Of a stretch of DNA of 64,000 nt, positions 55,795-64,000 are shown one piece after another (position 1 is the stretch's first letter; every line of letters begins with the position of its first letter). The position numbers were made by a program, and so were the translations under genes. Origin of the DNA: Candidatus Defluviilinea proxima (GTDB lineage Bacteria > Chloroflexota > Anaerolineae > Anaerolineales > Villigracilaceae); NCBI GenBank assembly GCA_016721115.1, contig JADKIW010000001.1:1999501-2063500 (forward strand), in the 5' to 3' direction. The notes beneath the pieces were generated by a model. The model saw only the letters and a program-made list of their open reading frames with translations. It did not search any database and was not told where the DNA came from.

Positions 55795-58700
55795 ATGGAA
55801 CGTAGTGATATTTTCATCTCATATCGCCGTGCTGATGTCGAGTTTGCCAAAAAGTTTTATCATGGCTTGAAAGAAACGGGCCGTAATATATGGGTGGACT
55901 GGGAGAATCTGCCGCCGGGTGTGGAGGGCTTTTCTGATGAGATCCAGCGCGGCATTGAGAGTTCTGATGCGTTCATTTGTATCCTGAGCCCGAGTTATTT
56001 GGAGTCAGAATATTGTTTGATGGAGTTGCGTGAGGCGCTCAAACTGAAGAAACGGGTGATCCCTGTTGTTTTCAAAAAATTTGAGCCGATGCCTGCGCCT
56101 GAGGGGATTGGGCATATCAACTGGGTCTATTTCACGCCTCATGCTGGACAAAAGAATAAATTTGAGGATTCCATTCTCAAGGTGACGCAAGCGCTTGAAG
56201 CGGATTATGAACATGCTCGTGAGCATACACGGTTGTTATTGCGTGCTATTGACTGGCAGAAAAACCAACAGGGGAAAAGTTATCTTTTGAAGGACGCTGA
56301 AATTGATAAAGCCGAACGTTGGCAGGTTTCTGGGATCGGTAAAAACCCGGCACCTAATGAATTGCAAGGCGAATATATCCTCACCAGCCGAACACATCAC
56401 CGCCAGCAACAAAGGCGGTTGATGGCAGGGATCGGTATCTTGCTTGCATTCGCTGTGTTTGCGGCGATTGTGGCTGGGTTCCAGTGGCAGGCTTCTGTTC
56501 GTAGTGAGAAGACAGCCATCGCGGCGAAGAATGATGCGCTGACCCAAAAGGCCATTGCAGATAATCAGCGCGCTACAGCTGTGGCGGCGGAGTCAACTGC
56601 GGTAGCCGCAAAAAATGAGGCGGATACACAAAGAGGAATTGCGGAAGAGCAGGCTCAGAATGCATTGATCTCTGGTTTGGCCGCTCAATCACGGTTGACG
56701 CAGAGCCGTCAACTTGGGATTCTGTTGGCCCTTGAATCTTATCGGACCAGTTTGAAAAAAGGAACGATACGACCATCTGTGCAAACTTCTCTGCGTGAAT
56801 CATTAGTGGGCTTTAGTGGCATTCCCATGCAGACATATTCTTCCATTGCCGGTTTGGCGCTCTTTAGCCCAGATGATCATTGGTTGGTGGGTGTTAGCGA
56901 CGATGGAGATGTTCAGGTGAGCGACCTTTCCAAGGGATTAAATGTTCAGCCTGTCACCTTGATGTCTAAAGATAGCAGACTAAGTTTAGTTCGTGATTCA
57001 TATACATCTGACCTGGAAATTGCCTTTAGCCCGGATAGTCAATGGCTGGGAGTGATCTATTACGATAGCGACGCACAAAAAAGTGGAGTTCGGGTTTGGG
57101 CGTTGAATGATCTCGAAGCGGGTTCACAAACACTTGATCTACCGGCAAATGTTGGCTTACCAATATCCATGGCCTTTAGTTCTGCCCAAAGCAAACAACC
57201 TTTGTTAGCAGTGGGTTTGAATGATGGGAGTATCTATACTTGGAACGTGGCAGACCTGCCGGATGGTCAACCAACCCTTTTCAGCAAGAAGGATAAATTT
57301 GGAAGAGGCGCTATACCCATCGTATTTAGCCCAGAAGGTAACTGGCTGGCAGTGGCGTTTCAAGGTCCTTCTACTATCTCTTCTTTTAGCAACTCGAATC
57401 CGTCTGCCGGCCCTAGCATGTCTGTATGGAATGTAAAAAATCAAGTGACAGAACCGATCGTAATAGACCTGCTCGGTTCACCGATCACACACCTGACTTT
57501 TAGCGATAAGGGGAAATGGTTGGGCGGCTTTTCCACGTCTCAATCGGATGGGTTGAACAAACTCCGCTTGTGGAATATGAGCACGTTGACTAAAAATGCT
57601 ACATCAGCGAACAGCCTCGATTCCGATACTGGCGGGGGGCTGATTGCATTCAGTTCCGATGAACGTTGGGTGGCATCTGTTGGCGGAATTAGCGCAGAAG
57701 TTTGGAGTTTGAATAGTTTTTCCCGAATCAAACTGCCTGGATACAAGGATTCTATATTGACGGTTCGTTTTAGCCCGGATAGTCAATGGCTGGCGACTGG
57801 CGATTACGATGGTCAGGTCCGTTTTTGGAAGACAGCGGATTTTGCTGGAAAGACGTTAGTGGAAGCGCAAGCACGCACCTATAACAGCTTTGATGTGATT
57901 GTGACTTCGTTGGACTTTAATTCTGATGGTAGTCGCTTGGTGGCGGCTGGTGACCAACAAGTGCGTTTATGGAATTTCCCGGTTCCTTTATCGGCTCCGA
58001 TCAAGTCCCCTTATGCGGTAGACTATCGCGTCTTTGGGAACTTCATTCTGGTTCAGGATACTCCGGACAGTGTCTATGTAATGGACTTGAGTGGAGATGA
58101 ACCATCTGTTGTTATGCAGACTACGCAGAAGGGACCACTATCGTATTTCACAAGCACAGATAAACGGTATCTGGTTGTGACCAGTGCAAAACAGATACAG
58201 CTTTGGGATATGCAACACCCTGAAAAACCATTGTTCGAGAACACACTGGATAATGGACAATATCTATCGCCGTCTTTTACGAATGATGATCGTTGGTTTG
58301 TCTATGTGGTGTATGGTCAGATCTTTGCGCTTGACCTGCAAAACCCAGGCGAGCCCGTCATACTTTCAGGCAATCGGACGGGTGTTCCACTTACAGGCTT
58401 GTATCAGATCGATCATTGGTTGATCAGTCAGAGTAGTGTCGAGATCCTTGCCTGGGATACAGCCAAAGGGTTGAGTGATGCGGTGAAGTTATCCAATGTG
58501 GCCGGGGCGTATGTTGCGCAAATCCCTGATGCCAAACCAAAATGGTTCTCTATCCAAAGAACAGACAGTTTTGATCTATGGAATGCCGAAAAACTTTCAG
58601 AGGCTCCTCTTGTTTTCAATGGTTCCGTCAGTGGGCTTTACCTTGATTCCTGGCTGTTGACGAGCGCGTTGGACGGTACAGTAAAGCTGTGGGCTCTTTC

Positions 58701-59544
58701 CAAGCCTGACGCGCCAATAGCTGAGTTTTTTAGTTACGGTGTTTCCGAATCGCAAAACACGTTTTATTATTTTGATGACAAGAACATGTTATGGTTGTTG
58801 GATTTGAGAAGCCCGGACTCTACGCCGGTCAAAGTGGGTACGTTCGATCAGGGACAATCTCCGATCTTTAGCGCTGATGATCGTTGGATGACGATTTTGT
58901 CTAATGATGGGCAGGTTACTCTTCTCTATGATCTGACGGATGGCTTGTCCAAGGCTGAGTTGCCTGATGTGGTGCATTTCAATTTCAGCTCTGGTAGCCG
59001 TTGGCTGGCTTTGCAAACCGTCGAGAACAACATGGCGTTATACGACCTTCAGACCCATAAGCAACTGGACGTGAAGTACCCAAATAGTTATGGCTTTCAG
59101 CAAAGCAGTCCGGATGGTAGATGGGCAATTGGCGGGTTATCGAGCAATGCAAATACAGATATGTTGTTGATCGACCTCAATGACCCTGAAAAATATTATG
59201 TTTTGACGGGGCATACCGATCAAGTGGCTGGGAAACTTTTTACATCTGATGGACGTTGGTTGTTGACGTACGGTTGGGACGGGACGATCCGTATTTGGAA
59301 CTTGGAGAATCCTGCCGATGAGCCGGTTGTTCTTTCTCATGAGAATCTGGTCTTAAGCACTCAGCTATCCAAAAATGACAAGTGGTTGATCTCTGCCACC
59401 GAGAAGAGCGTATACGTCTGGCAATGGGACTTCAACGCCGTACATGATCTGGCTTGTCGCCTGGTAGGACGTAACTTGACACACAATGAATGGAACAAGT
59501 ATATCGGCGGCGAATATCAAAAGACGTGCGAGCAGTGGCCGTAG
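55795..59544 (+). CDS. TIR-membrane-beta-propeller protein
   Basis: The 1249-residue protein has an N-terminal TIR domain at residues 1-145: MERSDIFISYRRADVEFAKK, WVDWENLPPG and SPSYLESEYCLMEL, in which the last Glu is the NADase position. A linker, a membrane segment at about 211-232 (GILLAFAVFAAIVAGF) and an Ala-rich coiled coil (about 235-300) follow. The rest, about 340-1240, is WD40-type repeats ending in a short C-terminal domain (DLACRLVGRNLTHNEWNKYI). No NTPase is present. TIR-WD40 proteins occur in immune or signalling roles. The ATG at 55795 has GGAGAGG upstream; TATAAT is at 55745-55750. Confidence 0.88.
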   Translation: MERSDIFISYRRADVEFAKKFYHGLKETGRNIWVDWENLPPGVEGFSDEIQRGIESSDAFICILSPSYLESEYCLMELREALKLKKRVIPVVFKKFEPMPAPEGIGHINWVYFTPHAGQKNKFEDSILKVTQALEADYEHAREHTRLLLRAIDWQKNQQGKSYLLKDAEIDKAERWQVSGIGKNPAPNELQGEYILTSRTHHRQQQRRLMAGIGILLAFAVFAAIVAGFQWQASVRSEKTAIAAKNDALTQKAIADNQRATAVAAESTAVAAKNEADTQRGIAEEQAQNALISGLAAQSRLTQSRQLGILLALESYRTSLKKGTIRPSVQTSLRESLVGFSGIPMQTYSSIAGLALFSPDDHWLVGVSDDGDVQVSDLSKGLNVQPVTLMSKDSRLSLVRDSYTSDLEIAFSPDSQWLGVIYYDSDAQKSGVRVWALNDLEAGSQTLDLPANVGLPISMAFSSAQSKQPLLAVGLNDGSIYTWNVADLPDGQPTLFSKKDKFGRGAIPIVFSPEGNWLAVAFQGPSTISSFSNSNPSAGPSMSVWNVKNQVTEPIVIDLLGSPITHLTFSDKGKWLGGFSTSQSDGLNKLRLWNMSTLTKNATSANSLDSDTGGGLIAFSSDERWVASVGGISAEVWSLNSFSRIKLPGYKDSILTVRFSPDSQWLATGDYDGQVRFWKTADFAGKTLVEAQARTYNSFDVIVTSLDFNSDGSRLVAAGDQQVRLWNFPVPLSAPIKSPYAVDYRVFGNFILVQDTPDSVYVMDLSGDEPSVVMQTTQKGPLSYFTSTDKRYLVVTSAKQIQLWDMQHPEKPLFENTLDNGQYLSPSFTNDDRWFVYVVYGQIFALDLQNPGEPVILSGNRTGVPLTGLYQIDHWLISQSSVEILAWDTAKGLSDAVKLSNVAGAYVAQIPDAKPKWFSIQRTDSFDLWNAEKLSEAPLVFNGSVSGLYLDSWLLTSALDGTVKLWALSKPDAPIAEFFSYGVSESQNTFYYFDDKNMLWLLDLRSPDSTPVKVGTFDQGQSPIFSADDRWMTILSNDGQVTLLYDLTDGLSKAELPDVVHFNFSSGSRWLALQTVENNMALYDLQTHKQLDVKYPNSYGFQQSSPDGRWAIGGLSSNANTDMLLIDLNDPEKYYVLTGHTDQVAGKLFTSDGRWLLTYGWDGTIRIWNLENPADEPVVLSHENLVLSTQLSKNDKWLISATEKSVYVWQWDFNAVHDLACRLVGRNLTHNEWNKYIGGEYQKTCEQWP

Positions 59545-59568
59545 GTTGAGTAGCTAAAACCATTAACA

Positions 59569-59604
59569 AAAAATGGACTGCACATTGTGTAGTCCATTTT
59601 TTTT
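59569..59604 (+). terminator. Terminator after the TIR-propeller gene
   Basis: AAATGGACT (59571-59579) and AGTCCATTT (59591-59599) pair with an inner CAC/GTG extension, followed by T8. Also usable by the convergent Nudix gene. Confidence 0.9.
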
Positions 59605-59621
59605 ATGACAATGGGTTGGAT

Positions 59622-60098
59622 TTACTTTAGCATGGTTGTGATGTAGCTGTACCGAAAGAAACTCCCATGATCGACCATCTCTGCCAACTCAGGTTTAGAA
59701 ACCCATTTACAATCGGCCACTTCATCGCCGGGGATGGGCTTGATCGAATCTTTTATGACATTTGCCACCCAAACGTCTTCAACGCGATTGTCGAGAGTGT
59801 GTCTATCCATTCGCGTCAATTGTCTAAGGGACAGCTGGATCCCCAACTCTTCTTTTACCTCACGGATGGCTCCATCTATACTTTGCTCGCCAGCCAGTAC
59901 ATACCCTGCTGTAGTTGCCCATATTCCCGGACCTGATTCGAGGTGCCGTCCTCGTTGCTGGATGAGGTAGTTGTTGTGTTCATCCTGAATCCACACTTGG
60001 ACGACCAGATAGAATTCGTCTGGAGATAATTCAGTGCCGCGCTCAACGATGCGGCCTGTGGGTGTTCCATGTTTATCAAAGATGTCGCAGAGTTCCAT
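59622..60098 (-). CDS. Nudix hydrolase
   Basis: The 158-residue protein carries a complete Nudix box, GYVLAGEQSIDGAIREVKEE followed by LGI, and the fold of IPP-isomerase-like Nudix proteins (ELCDIFDKHGTPTGRIVERG, QVWIQDEHNNYLIQQRG). The substrate is a nucleoside diphosphate derivative or similar; it cannot be told which. It is convergent with the TIR gene. Confidence 0.93.
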   Translation of the reverse strand: MELCDIFDKHGTPTGRIVERGTELSPDEFYLVVQVWIQDEHNNYLIQQRGRHLESGPGIWATTAGYVLAGEQSIDGAIREVKEELGIQLSLRQLTRMDRHTLDNRVEDVWVANVIKDSIKPIPGDEVADCKWVSKPELAEMVDHGSFFRYSYITTMLK

Positions 60099-60112
60099 GA
60101 TGATTCTTATTT

Positions 60113-60496
60113 CTAAAACAACGTTTCTTGTCTTGGCTCATCCGCCTCACTGGGACCTTTCCAGCCGTACTTCTTCATGTCCACCTTGTCTTTGACGAAG
60201 ATGATGCCCTCTTCCTCGAGTAATTGACGTTGCCGTTCTGCACCAGCGCGTTCGCTGATCTTGCCTTGTGAGTTGATGACTCGTTGCCACGGTACATCGT
60301 CGGGGCAGGCCGCCATCGCGCCGCCCACCCAACGCGGACCGAATGTTTTATACGCCTCGAACTCCACACCATTGGGTGGGGGCAACATCAACGCAATTTG
60401 ACCATACGCCGCAACCTTTCCGTGTGGGATCTGGCGGACAAGGTTCCATACTTGTTCGTAATAGGCTTGTTGATTGGGAGGGGATGAGAATTGCAT
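60113..60496 (-). CDS. Alkyltransferase-like (ATL) protein
   Basis: The 127-residue protein resembles the DNA-binding part of O6-methylguanine methyltransferase: VWNLVRQIPHGKVAAYGQIA is the helix-turn-helix with the Arg-like finger, and the active-site PCHR is PWQRVIN. Trp in place of Cys means it cannot accept an alkyl group. ATL proteins recognise O6-alkylguanine and recruit nucleotide excision repair. AGAAAGG lies 5 nt before the ATG. Confidence 0.88.
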   Translation of the reverse strand: MQFSSPPNQQAYYEQVWNLVRQIPHGKVAAYGQIALMLPPPNGVEFEAYKTFGPRWVGGAMAACPDDVPWQRVINSQGKISERAGAERQRQLLEEEGIIFVKDKVDMKKYGWKGPSEADEPRQETLF

Positions 60497-60565
60497 GATG
60501 CCTTTCTGACCATGGACGATGGACCATTGACCGTGAAATATTGTCCATCGTCCATGGTCTATCGT

Positions 60566-60850
60566 CTATTCCACGAACGTCCCGCCTTGGATCTGTTCAT
60601 CCATCACAGCGCGTGTGGATGAGAATTTCAATGTCACTTCGATCTGTTGAAAGCACTTGCCGCCACTGCCCATCAATACTTTGCGGGCAAAGTAGACATT
60701 GCGATTGTCTTCGAATTCAATGCTTAGATCATTATCGAGGTCGGTGCGACCTTCGATGATCTCGCCGCAACGATTGCATTTGACCTTGAATGTGTAATAT
60801 CGTTTTTGAGCGGCGGTAGGTGTACTGAATAGTTTTTTGAGAAAACTCAT
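60566..60850 (-). CDS. Small conserved protein with CxxC pair, unknown
   Basis: The 94-residue protein has a CNRCG pair and a later Cys (GGKCFQQIEVTL), which may make a zinc ribbon. The ATG has GGAGAAGAG upstream and overlaps the stop of the preceding gene by 4 nt. No family is recognised; it is likely a small soluble protein. Confidence 0.65.
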   Translation of the reverse strand: MSFLKKLFSTPTAAQKRYYTFKVKCNRCGEIIEGRTDLDNDLSIEFEDNRNVYFARKVLMGSGGKCFQQIEVTLKFSSTRAVMDEQIQGGTFVE

Positions 60851-61560
60851 TGGATCTCTTCTCCTAAAGATAATTCTTCTGTGCTATTCAAATGACGAGA
60901 TGGCAGGTCAATGTGTGCAAGATAATTCTTGCCATTTGAACGATAAATGACTAATAGTGTATTGCCATTTTTAAATGCGGTGCCGAGTAGATCGTCTACA
61001 TCAGAAATAATTTCAGTATACCCTCTGCCTCCAACATCTGATATGGCGATGGTTTGTTTATCAAGGGATGAAAGTTCCTCATCTTTATCCGTGTCCGCTT
61101 TGGCTATGGAGAAAAGCCACCAATCTATAGGCTTGGTCGGTTGCTGTGGATCGGGTTGGTTATTGAAATTCAAAACTGGCTTTGGAAAACCTTCCATGGT
61201 AATGATTTCAAAATCATTGGTCGTTAAAAGTGGATACACTTCTTCTGTTGTAATATCAAGAAACACCAAGTTAAATTGGTTGTATCCATACCCACTGCCG
61301 TACCATCTACCAGACGAAAATAGCTCGTTAAGAACACTGGAGTCATTATTTTCACCTGTGACAGATGCGATCAGGTAATTCGTTCCATCAATCGAGCGGA
61401 AATCCCCGAGAACCTTGGTAATTGGCTCCGCCTCTTTTTTTGCAGGTAAGGTTAATGTGTTCGAGGTTTGTGCTCGTACAAAGAACAACCCCACACAAAC
61501 AACTCCCACTAACAAGGTTATGGAAACTGCTAACAGTATTTTCTTTGTTCTTGATGACAT
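60847..61560 (-). CDS. Membrane-anchored protein, unknown function
   Basis: The 237-residue protein has one N-terminal membrane segment (ILLAVSITLLVGVVCVGLFF) and an external domain. Repeated hydrophobic-polar strands (TNYLIASVTGENND, FNLVFLDITTEEVYPLL, NTLLVIYRSNGKNYLAHIDL) look like a partial propeller. No catalytic motif is seen. It is translationally coupled to the small CxxC protein. Confidence 0.7.
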   Translation of the reverse strand: MSSRTKKILLAVSITLLVGVVCVGLFFVRAQTSNTLTLPAKKEAEPITKVLGDFRSIDGTNYLIASVTGENNDSSVLNELFSSGRWYGSGYGYNQFNLVFLDITTEEVYPLLTTNDFEIITMEGFPKPVLNFNNQPDPQQPTKPIDWWLFSIAKADTDKDEELSSLDKQTIAISDVGGRGYTEIISDVDDLLGTAFKNGNTLLVIYRSNGKNYLAHIDLPSRHLNSTEELSLGEEIQ

Positions 61561-61576
61561 TTTATACTCTGTGATT

Positions 61577-62566
61577 TTAGCTTAATATCTTTTCTATATT
61601 GTTTAACTCATCAGCGCTGAACTTCAGATTGTTCAACGCGCCGAGACTTTCTTCCAATTGTTTGACACTGCTTGCGCCGATCAATGATGATGTGACAACG
61701 GGATTTCGTAACGTCCATGCGATGGCCATTTGCGCGAGGGATTGTCCGCGCTGTTCGGCGAGTTCGTTGAGTTTCTTTACCTTGGGCAAATTCTTTTCAA
61801 CAGTATCCGACGTCAACCACACACGTTCGGTTTTGCTGGCGCGGGCGTCAGAGGGGATGCCGTTCAAGTATCGCTGAGTTAGCTGTCCCTGCGCGAGAGG
61901 CGAGAAGACGATGCATCCGATTCCTTCGTTGGACAGAACATCCAACAGCCCGCCCTCGATCCAACGATCGAACATGTTGTATGACGGTTGATGGATGAGG
62001 CAGGGTGTGCCCATCTCTTTTAGGATTTGCGCTGCGCGCCGCGTCTGTTCTGGACTGTAGCTTGAGATGCCAACATATAAAGCTTTGCCCTGGCGGACGG
62101 CGGAGTCGAGCGCGCCCATCGTCTCTTCGAGCGGGGTGTCGGGGTCGGGGCGGTGACTGTAGAAGATGTCGACGTACTCGAGCCCCATGCGTTTGAGGGA
62201 TGCATCGAGGCTGGCGAGCATGTATTTGCGAGAACCCCATTCGCCGTAGGGACCGGGCCACATGTCGTAGCCCGCCTTGGTGGAGATGATGAGTTCATCG
62301 CGGTAGGGATGGAAATCTTGTTTGTAGAGTTGACCGAATGTGACTTCGGCCGAGCCGGGAGGGGGACCGTAGTTGTTGGCGAGATCGAAGTGTGTGACAC
62401 CGAGATCGAAGGCGCGGCGTGCGATGGCACGTCCGTTCTCAAGCTTATCGACGCCGCCGAAGTTGTACCACCAGCCGAGCGATATGGCGGGCAGTTTGAG
62501 GCCGCTTTTGCCTGTGCGGTTGTAGGTCATAGTGTCGTAACGGGTGTCTGATGCGAGGTAGGGCAT
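61577..62566 (-). CDS. Aldo/keto reductase, YghZ type
   Basis: A 329-residue NADPH-dependent TIM-barrel reductase. The tetrad is visible: Asp in THFDLANNYGPPPGSAE with the Tyr, Lys in IISTKAGYDMWPGPYGEWG, and His in DIFYSHRPDPDTPLEE. The start MPYLASDTRYDTMTYNRTGK aligns with E. coli YghZ (MVWLANPERYGQMQYRYCG), so the full-length start is kept. YghZ reduces L-glyceraldehyde 3-phosphate and methylglyoxal. SD AAGGAAA precedes the ATG. Confidence 0.92.
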   Translation of the reverse strand: MPYLASDTRYDTMTYNRTGKSGLKLPAISLGWWYNFGGVDKLENGRAIARRAFDLGVTHFDLANNYGPPPGSAEVTFGQLYKQDFHPYRDELIISTKAGYDMWPGPYGEWGSRKYMLASLDASLKRMGLEYVDIFYSHRPDPDTPLEETMGALDSAVRQGKALYVGISSYSPEQTRRAAQILKEMGTPCLIHQPSYNMFDRWIEGGLLDVLSNEGIGCIVFSPLAQGQLTQRYLNGIPSDARASKTERVWLTSDTVEKNLPKVKKLNELAEQRGQSLAQMAIAWTLRNPVVTSSLIGASSVKQLEESLGALNNLKFSADELNNIEKILS

Positions 62567-62577
62567 TATTGTTTTCC

Positions 62578-63255
62578 TTATTGAAGCAATGATATGTCAA
62601 GATAAACGTGCAAAATATATTTTGATAGTTTGTGCTGTACGGGTAATCCCAAATAATTTCCTAGCTCATGAATTGATGTTTGCCATTCTGCTTTGCTAGT
62701 TGGCCCTTTCATCTCTGTGTCATTGATGAAGTAAAGGAATATAAGATAAGCAGGGATTTGGTTAAGTTCACGCAACAAATAGAGATGTGCAATTCGATTG
62801 GTGTATTGATAATATGTGCCAGACCAATCTTTCTCTGGGTTGATGCCAAGAAAAGATTTGACTTCATCTAAACTTTTGCGAATTAATTCCAATGATGATG
62901 CACTTGCTCGTGAAGCAGGCGACCTCATTTCAGAGAGATGTGCTTTTGCCTCGACCAACAATACTTTCCCGTCTTCCATTTTTGCTAACCCATCCCATTG
63001 TGGCCCCTTACGAGGCCAAAAAGATAACAGGGGGTGGTGAGAAAGTTTGATGTTCAATTGTTCAAGGAATTCATTGTCTCTGTATTCAGCATATTCGTCT
63101 GATTTGATTGGAGATACCCAAGTAATAGAACGACGTTCTTTTTCTGGTAAGCACTCCAAAACCTCTGAATCAAGAATAGGCTGTTTTTCATTTATAGCAA
63201 ATTGAAGCCATTTTTGACTTCCACGGCTTGCAGGGCCTGAAGCAAAACGTGTCAT
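62578..63255 (-). CDS. PD-(D/E)XK-like protein, unknown role
   Basis: The 225-residue protein has QWDGLAKMEDGKVLLVEAKA, in which Asp and Glu-x-Lys fit the PD-(D/E)XK nuclease core. The flanking helices (ASSLELIRKSLDEVKSF; YQYTNRIAHLYLLREL) also fit. It does not resemble a named restriction enzyme, and no methyltransferase is adjacent. The base composition is AT-richer than its neighbours. A DNA-cleaving defence or repair role is possible but not shown. Confidence 0.65.
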   Translation of the reverse strand: MTRFASGPASRGSQKWLQFAINEKQPILDSEVLECLPEKERRSITWVSPIKSDEYAEYRDNEFLEQLNIKLSHHPLLSFWPRKGPQWDGLAKMEDGKVLLVEAKAHLSEMRSPASRASASSLELIRKSLDEVKSFLGINPEKDWSGTYYQYTNRIAHLYLLRELNQIPAYLIFLYFINDTEMKGPTSKAEWQTSIHELGNYLGLPVQHKLSKYILHVYLDISLLQ

Positions 63256-63282
63256 AGATACTTAGCCAATAGAGTTTTTATG

Positions 63283-63744
63283 TTATTTATATATCACCCG
63301 AAACCTCATGCACACCAACGGCATATCTTCTGAAAATTCTTTCCCGATCTTGGGAAGCGTACGTGAAAAGAAATCTTTGTGCAATTCGCGCCAGTATTGC
63401 AAAGATAGGTCGCCTTCCGCTTCTTCGCGGGCAAAGTCGGCGTCCACTTCATTGTAGTTACGGATTGCTATTTCCACGGCTTCGATAATGCACAGCGGTT
63501 CATCTTGTCCGTTCAGTACAATCGTAATGAGTCCCGCCTGTGGAAGGGGATTCTCTCCCCATTCCCAAACAGAGCCACAAGTTGCGGTCTTTGTCCCTTG
63601 AGCGATCAAAGCACCAAGTTCATCTGCCATCTCAGGGCTATCCCCCCAACCTTCGGCAGCGTAACTCTTTGAATGGTAGGGAGAGTCCGCTGGGAGGGTA
63701 GATAGGAATTTCTGCCAATAGGCTTGGATAGTTTCTTCGGTCAT
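63283..63744 (-). CDS. ASCH-domain protein
   Basis: The 153-residue protein has an ASCH/PUA-like fold (IAQGTKTATCGSVWEWGE, LITIVLNGQDEPLCIIEAVE, EAEGDLSLQYWRELHKDFF), like the YqfB-type amidohydrolase or RNA-binding group. The substrate is unknown. It starts 3 nt after the end of the next gene upstream, so the two are likely co-transcribed. Confidence 0.88.
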   Translation of the reverse strand: MTEETIQAYWQKFLSTLPADSPYHSKSYAAEGWGDSPEMADELGALIAQGTKTATCGSVWEWGENPLPQAGLITIVLNGQDEPLCIIEAVEIAIRNYNEVDADFAREEAEGDLSLQYWRELHKDFFSRTLPKIGKEFSEDMPLVCMRFRVIYK

Positions 63745-63747
63745 GGT

Positions 63748-64000
63748 TTATAACTCTTTGTCCATTATAAAATGAACGATACGATATTCCTTCGAAAGAA
63801 CATCCAATTGTTCATCGTTCACTTTCTTCGGGTCAATCCCAAACAGCGGAGCTACGAAGCCTGATGCGATGAGCACTTGCCTCAACAAAAACAAACGGTT
63901 TTGTGAATCGGAAACATCTTCCGCGTGCGCCTTCCGTTTCCCTTCAGGAAGCCATAATTCTATATCGGGGTTTGCCTGCATATTGCGATACCAATCCGAA
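63748..64000 (-). CDS. Deazaflavin-dependent nitroreductase-family protein, 5' part outside the window
   Basis: The visible C-terminal part reads SDWYRNMQANPDIELWLPEG upstream of and through an internal ATG at 63981, so the gene extends past the window edge. WYRN-x-x-ANP-x-x-ELW is typical of the F420-dependent DDN/nitroreductase family. It adds to the F420-type content of the window. Confidence 0.75.
   Translation of the reverse strand, partial: SDWYRNMQANPDIELWLPEGKRKAHAEDVSDSQNRLFLLRQVLIASGFVAPLFGIDPKKVNDEQLDVLSKEYRIVHFIMDKEL

Noticed and set aside
1..64000. tRNA, rRNA, riboswitch or replication origin
   Set aside because: Spacers were read on both strands and no cloverleaf, rRNA segment, known riboswitch core or DnaA-box cluster was recognised.

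Overview
The window looks like chromosomal DNA from an uncultured-type member of the Chloroflexota, probably class Anaerolineae. This is inferred from gene content rather than a marker gene: many lipoproteins with Thr/Pro-rich linkers and beta-propellers, F420-type oxidoreductases, split Feo genes, a septum-formation protein next to lysA, LCP and LysM proteins, and dispersed GC-rich palindromes between genes. No rRNA, tRNA, CRISPR array or intact transposase was seen. Many genes start 6-8 nt after a TATAAT-like box, so leaderless transcription seems common.

Layout. 1-1336: a two-gene restriction-modification candidate. 1337-5127: lysA, a septum protein, methylmalonyl-CoA epimerase and tilS. 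5167-7276: a tyrosine recombinase lacking catalytic residues and a membrane-anchored XRE protein. 7388-11653: the most notable locus, a PDZ-containing multi-pass histidine kinase, a 52-residue peptide gene too short for routine gene calling, a polyprenyl-synthetase-like protein and a NarL-type response regulator. Gene set, protein sizes and domain order match the Bacillus ComP-ComX-ComQ-ComA pheromone quorum-sensing system. 11906-16489: an LCP protein, a LysM protein and a degenerate histidine kinase in one operon. 16605-21404: TPR protein, lipoprotein, recF, nucleotidyltransferase, endonuclease III. 21477-23565: a MazG-like gene, a HigBA module and an acetyltransferase, separated by repeated copies of the MazG gene start.

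24196-30385: F420-type oxidoreductase, peroxiredoxin, a frameshifted M42 peptidase, a thioesterase, a WD40 lipoprotein, a CRP regulator and a metallo-hydrolase. 30725-34842: a Cas4-like nuclease split over two membrane-anchored genes, NAD kinase, a zinc-finger membrane protein and recN. 36416-43855: an iron island (feoC, split feoB, feoA, a DtxR regulator, and divergently an EfeO-like lipoprotein and an FTR1 permease). 44088-48865: a PucC/BCD-type transporter, a small membrane protein with an in-frame UGA (candidate selenoprotein), a HTH regulator, membrane proteins and holA.

48906-64000: accessory genes, including a PQQ-type propeller lipoprotein, an HxlR regulator with a divergent oxidoreductase, an FGE-like lipoprotein, tandem alpha/beta hydrolases, an ABATE/CGNR regulator, a 1249-residue TIR-membrane-propeller protein, a Nudix hydrolase, an alkyltransferase-like protein, an aldo/keto reductase, a PD-(D/E)XK protein, an ASCH protein and an edge-truncated deazaflavin-dependent reductase.

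A recurring theme is invasion by short palindromic repeats. They lie in frame inside lysA and an F420-type oxidoreductase, extend the metallo-hydrolase, and sit exactly at the point where feoB is divided in two.
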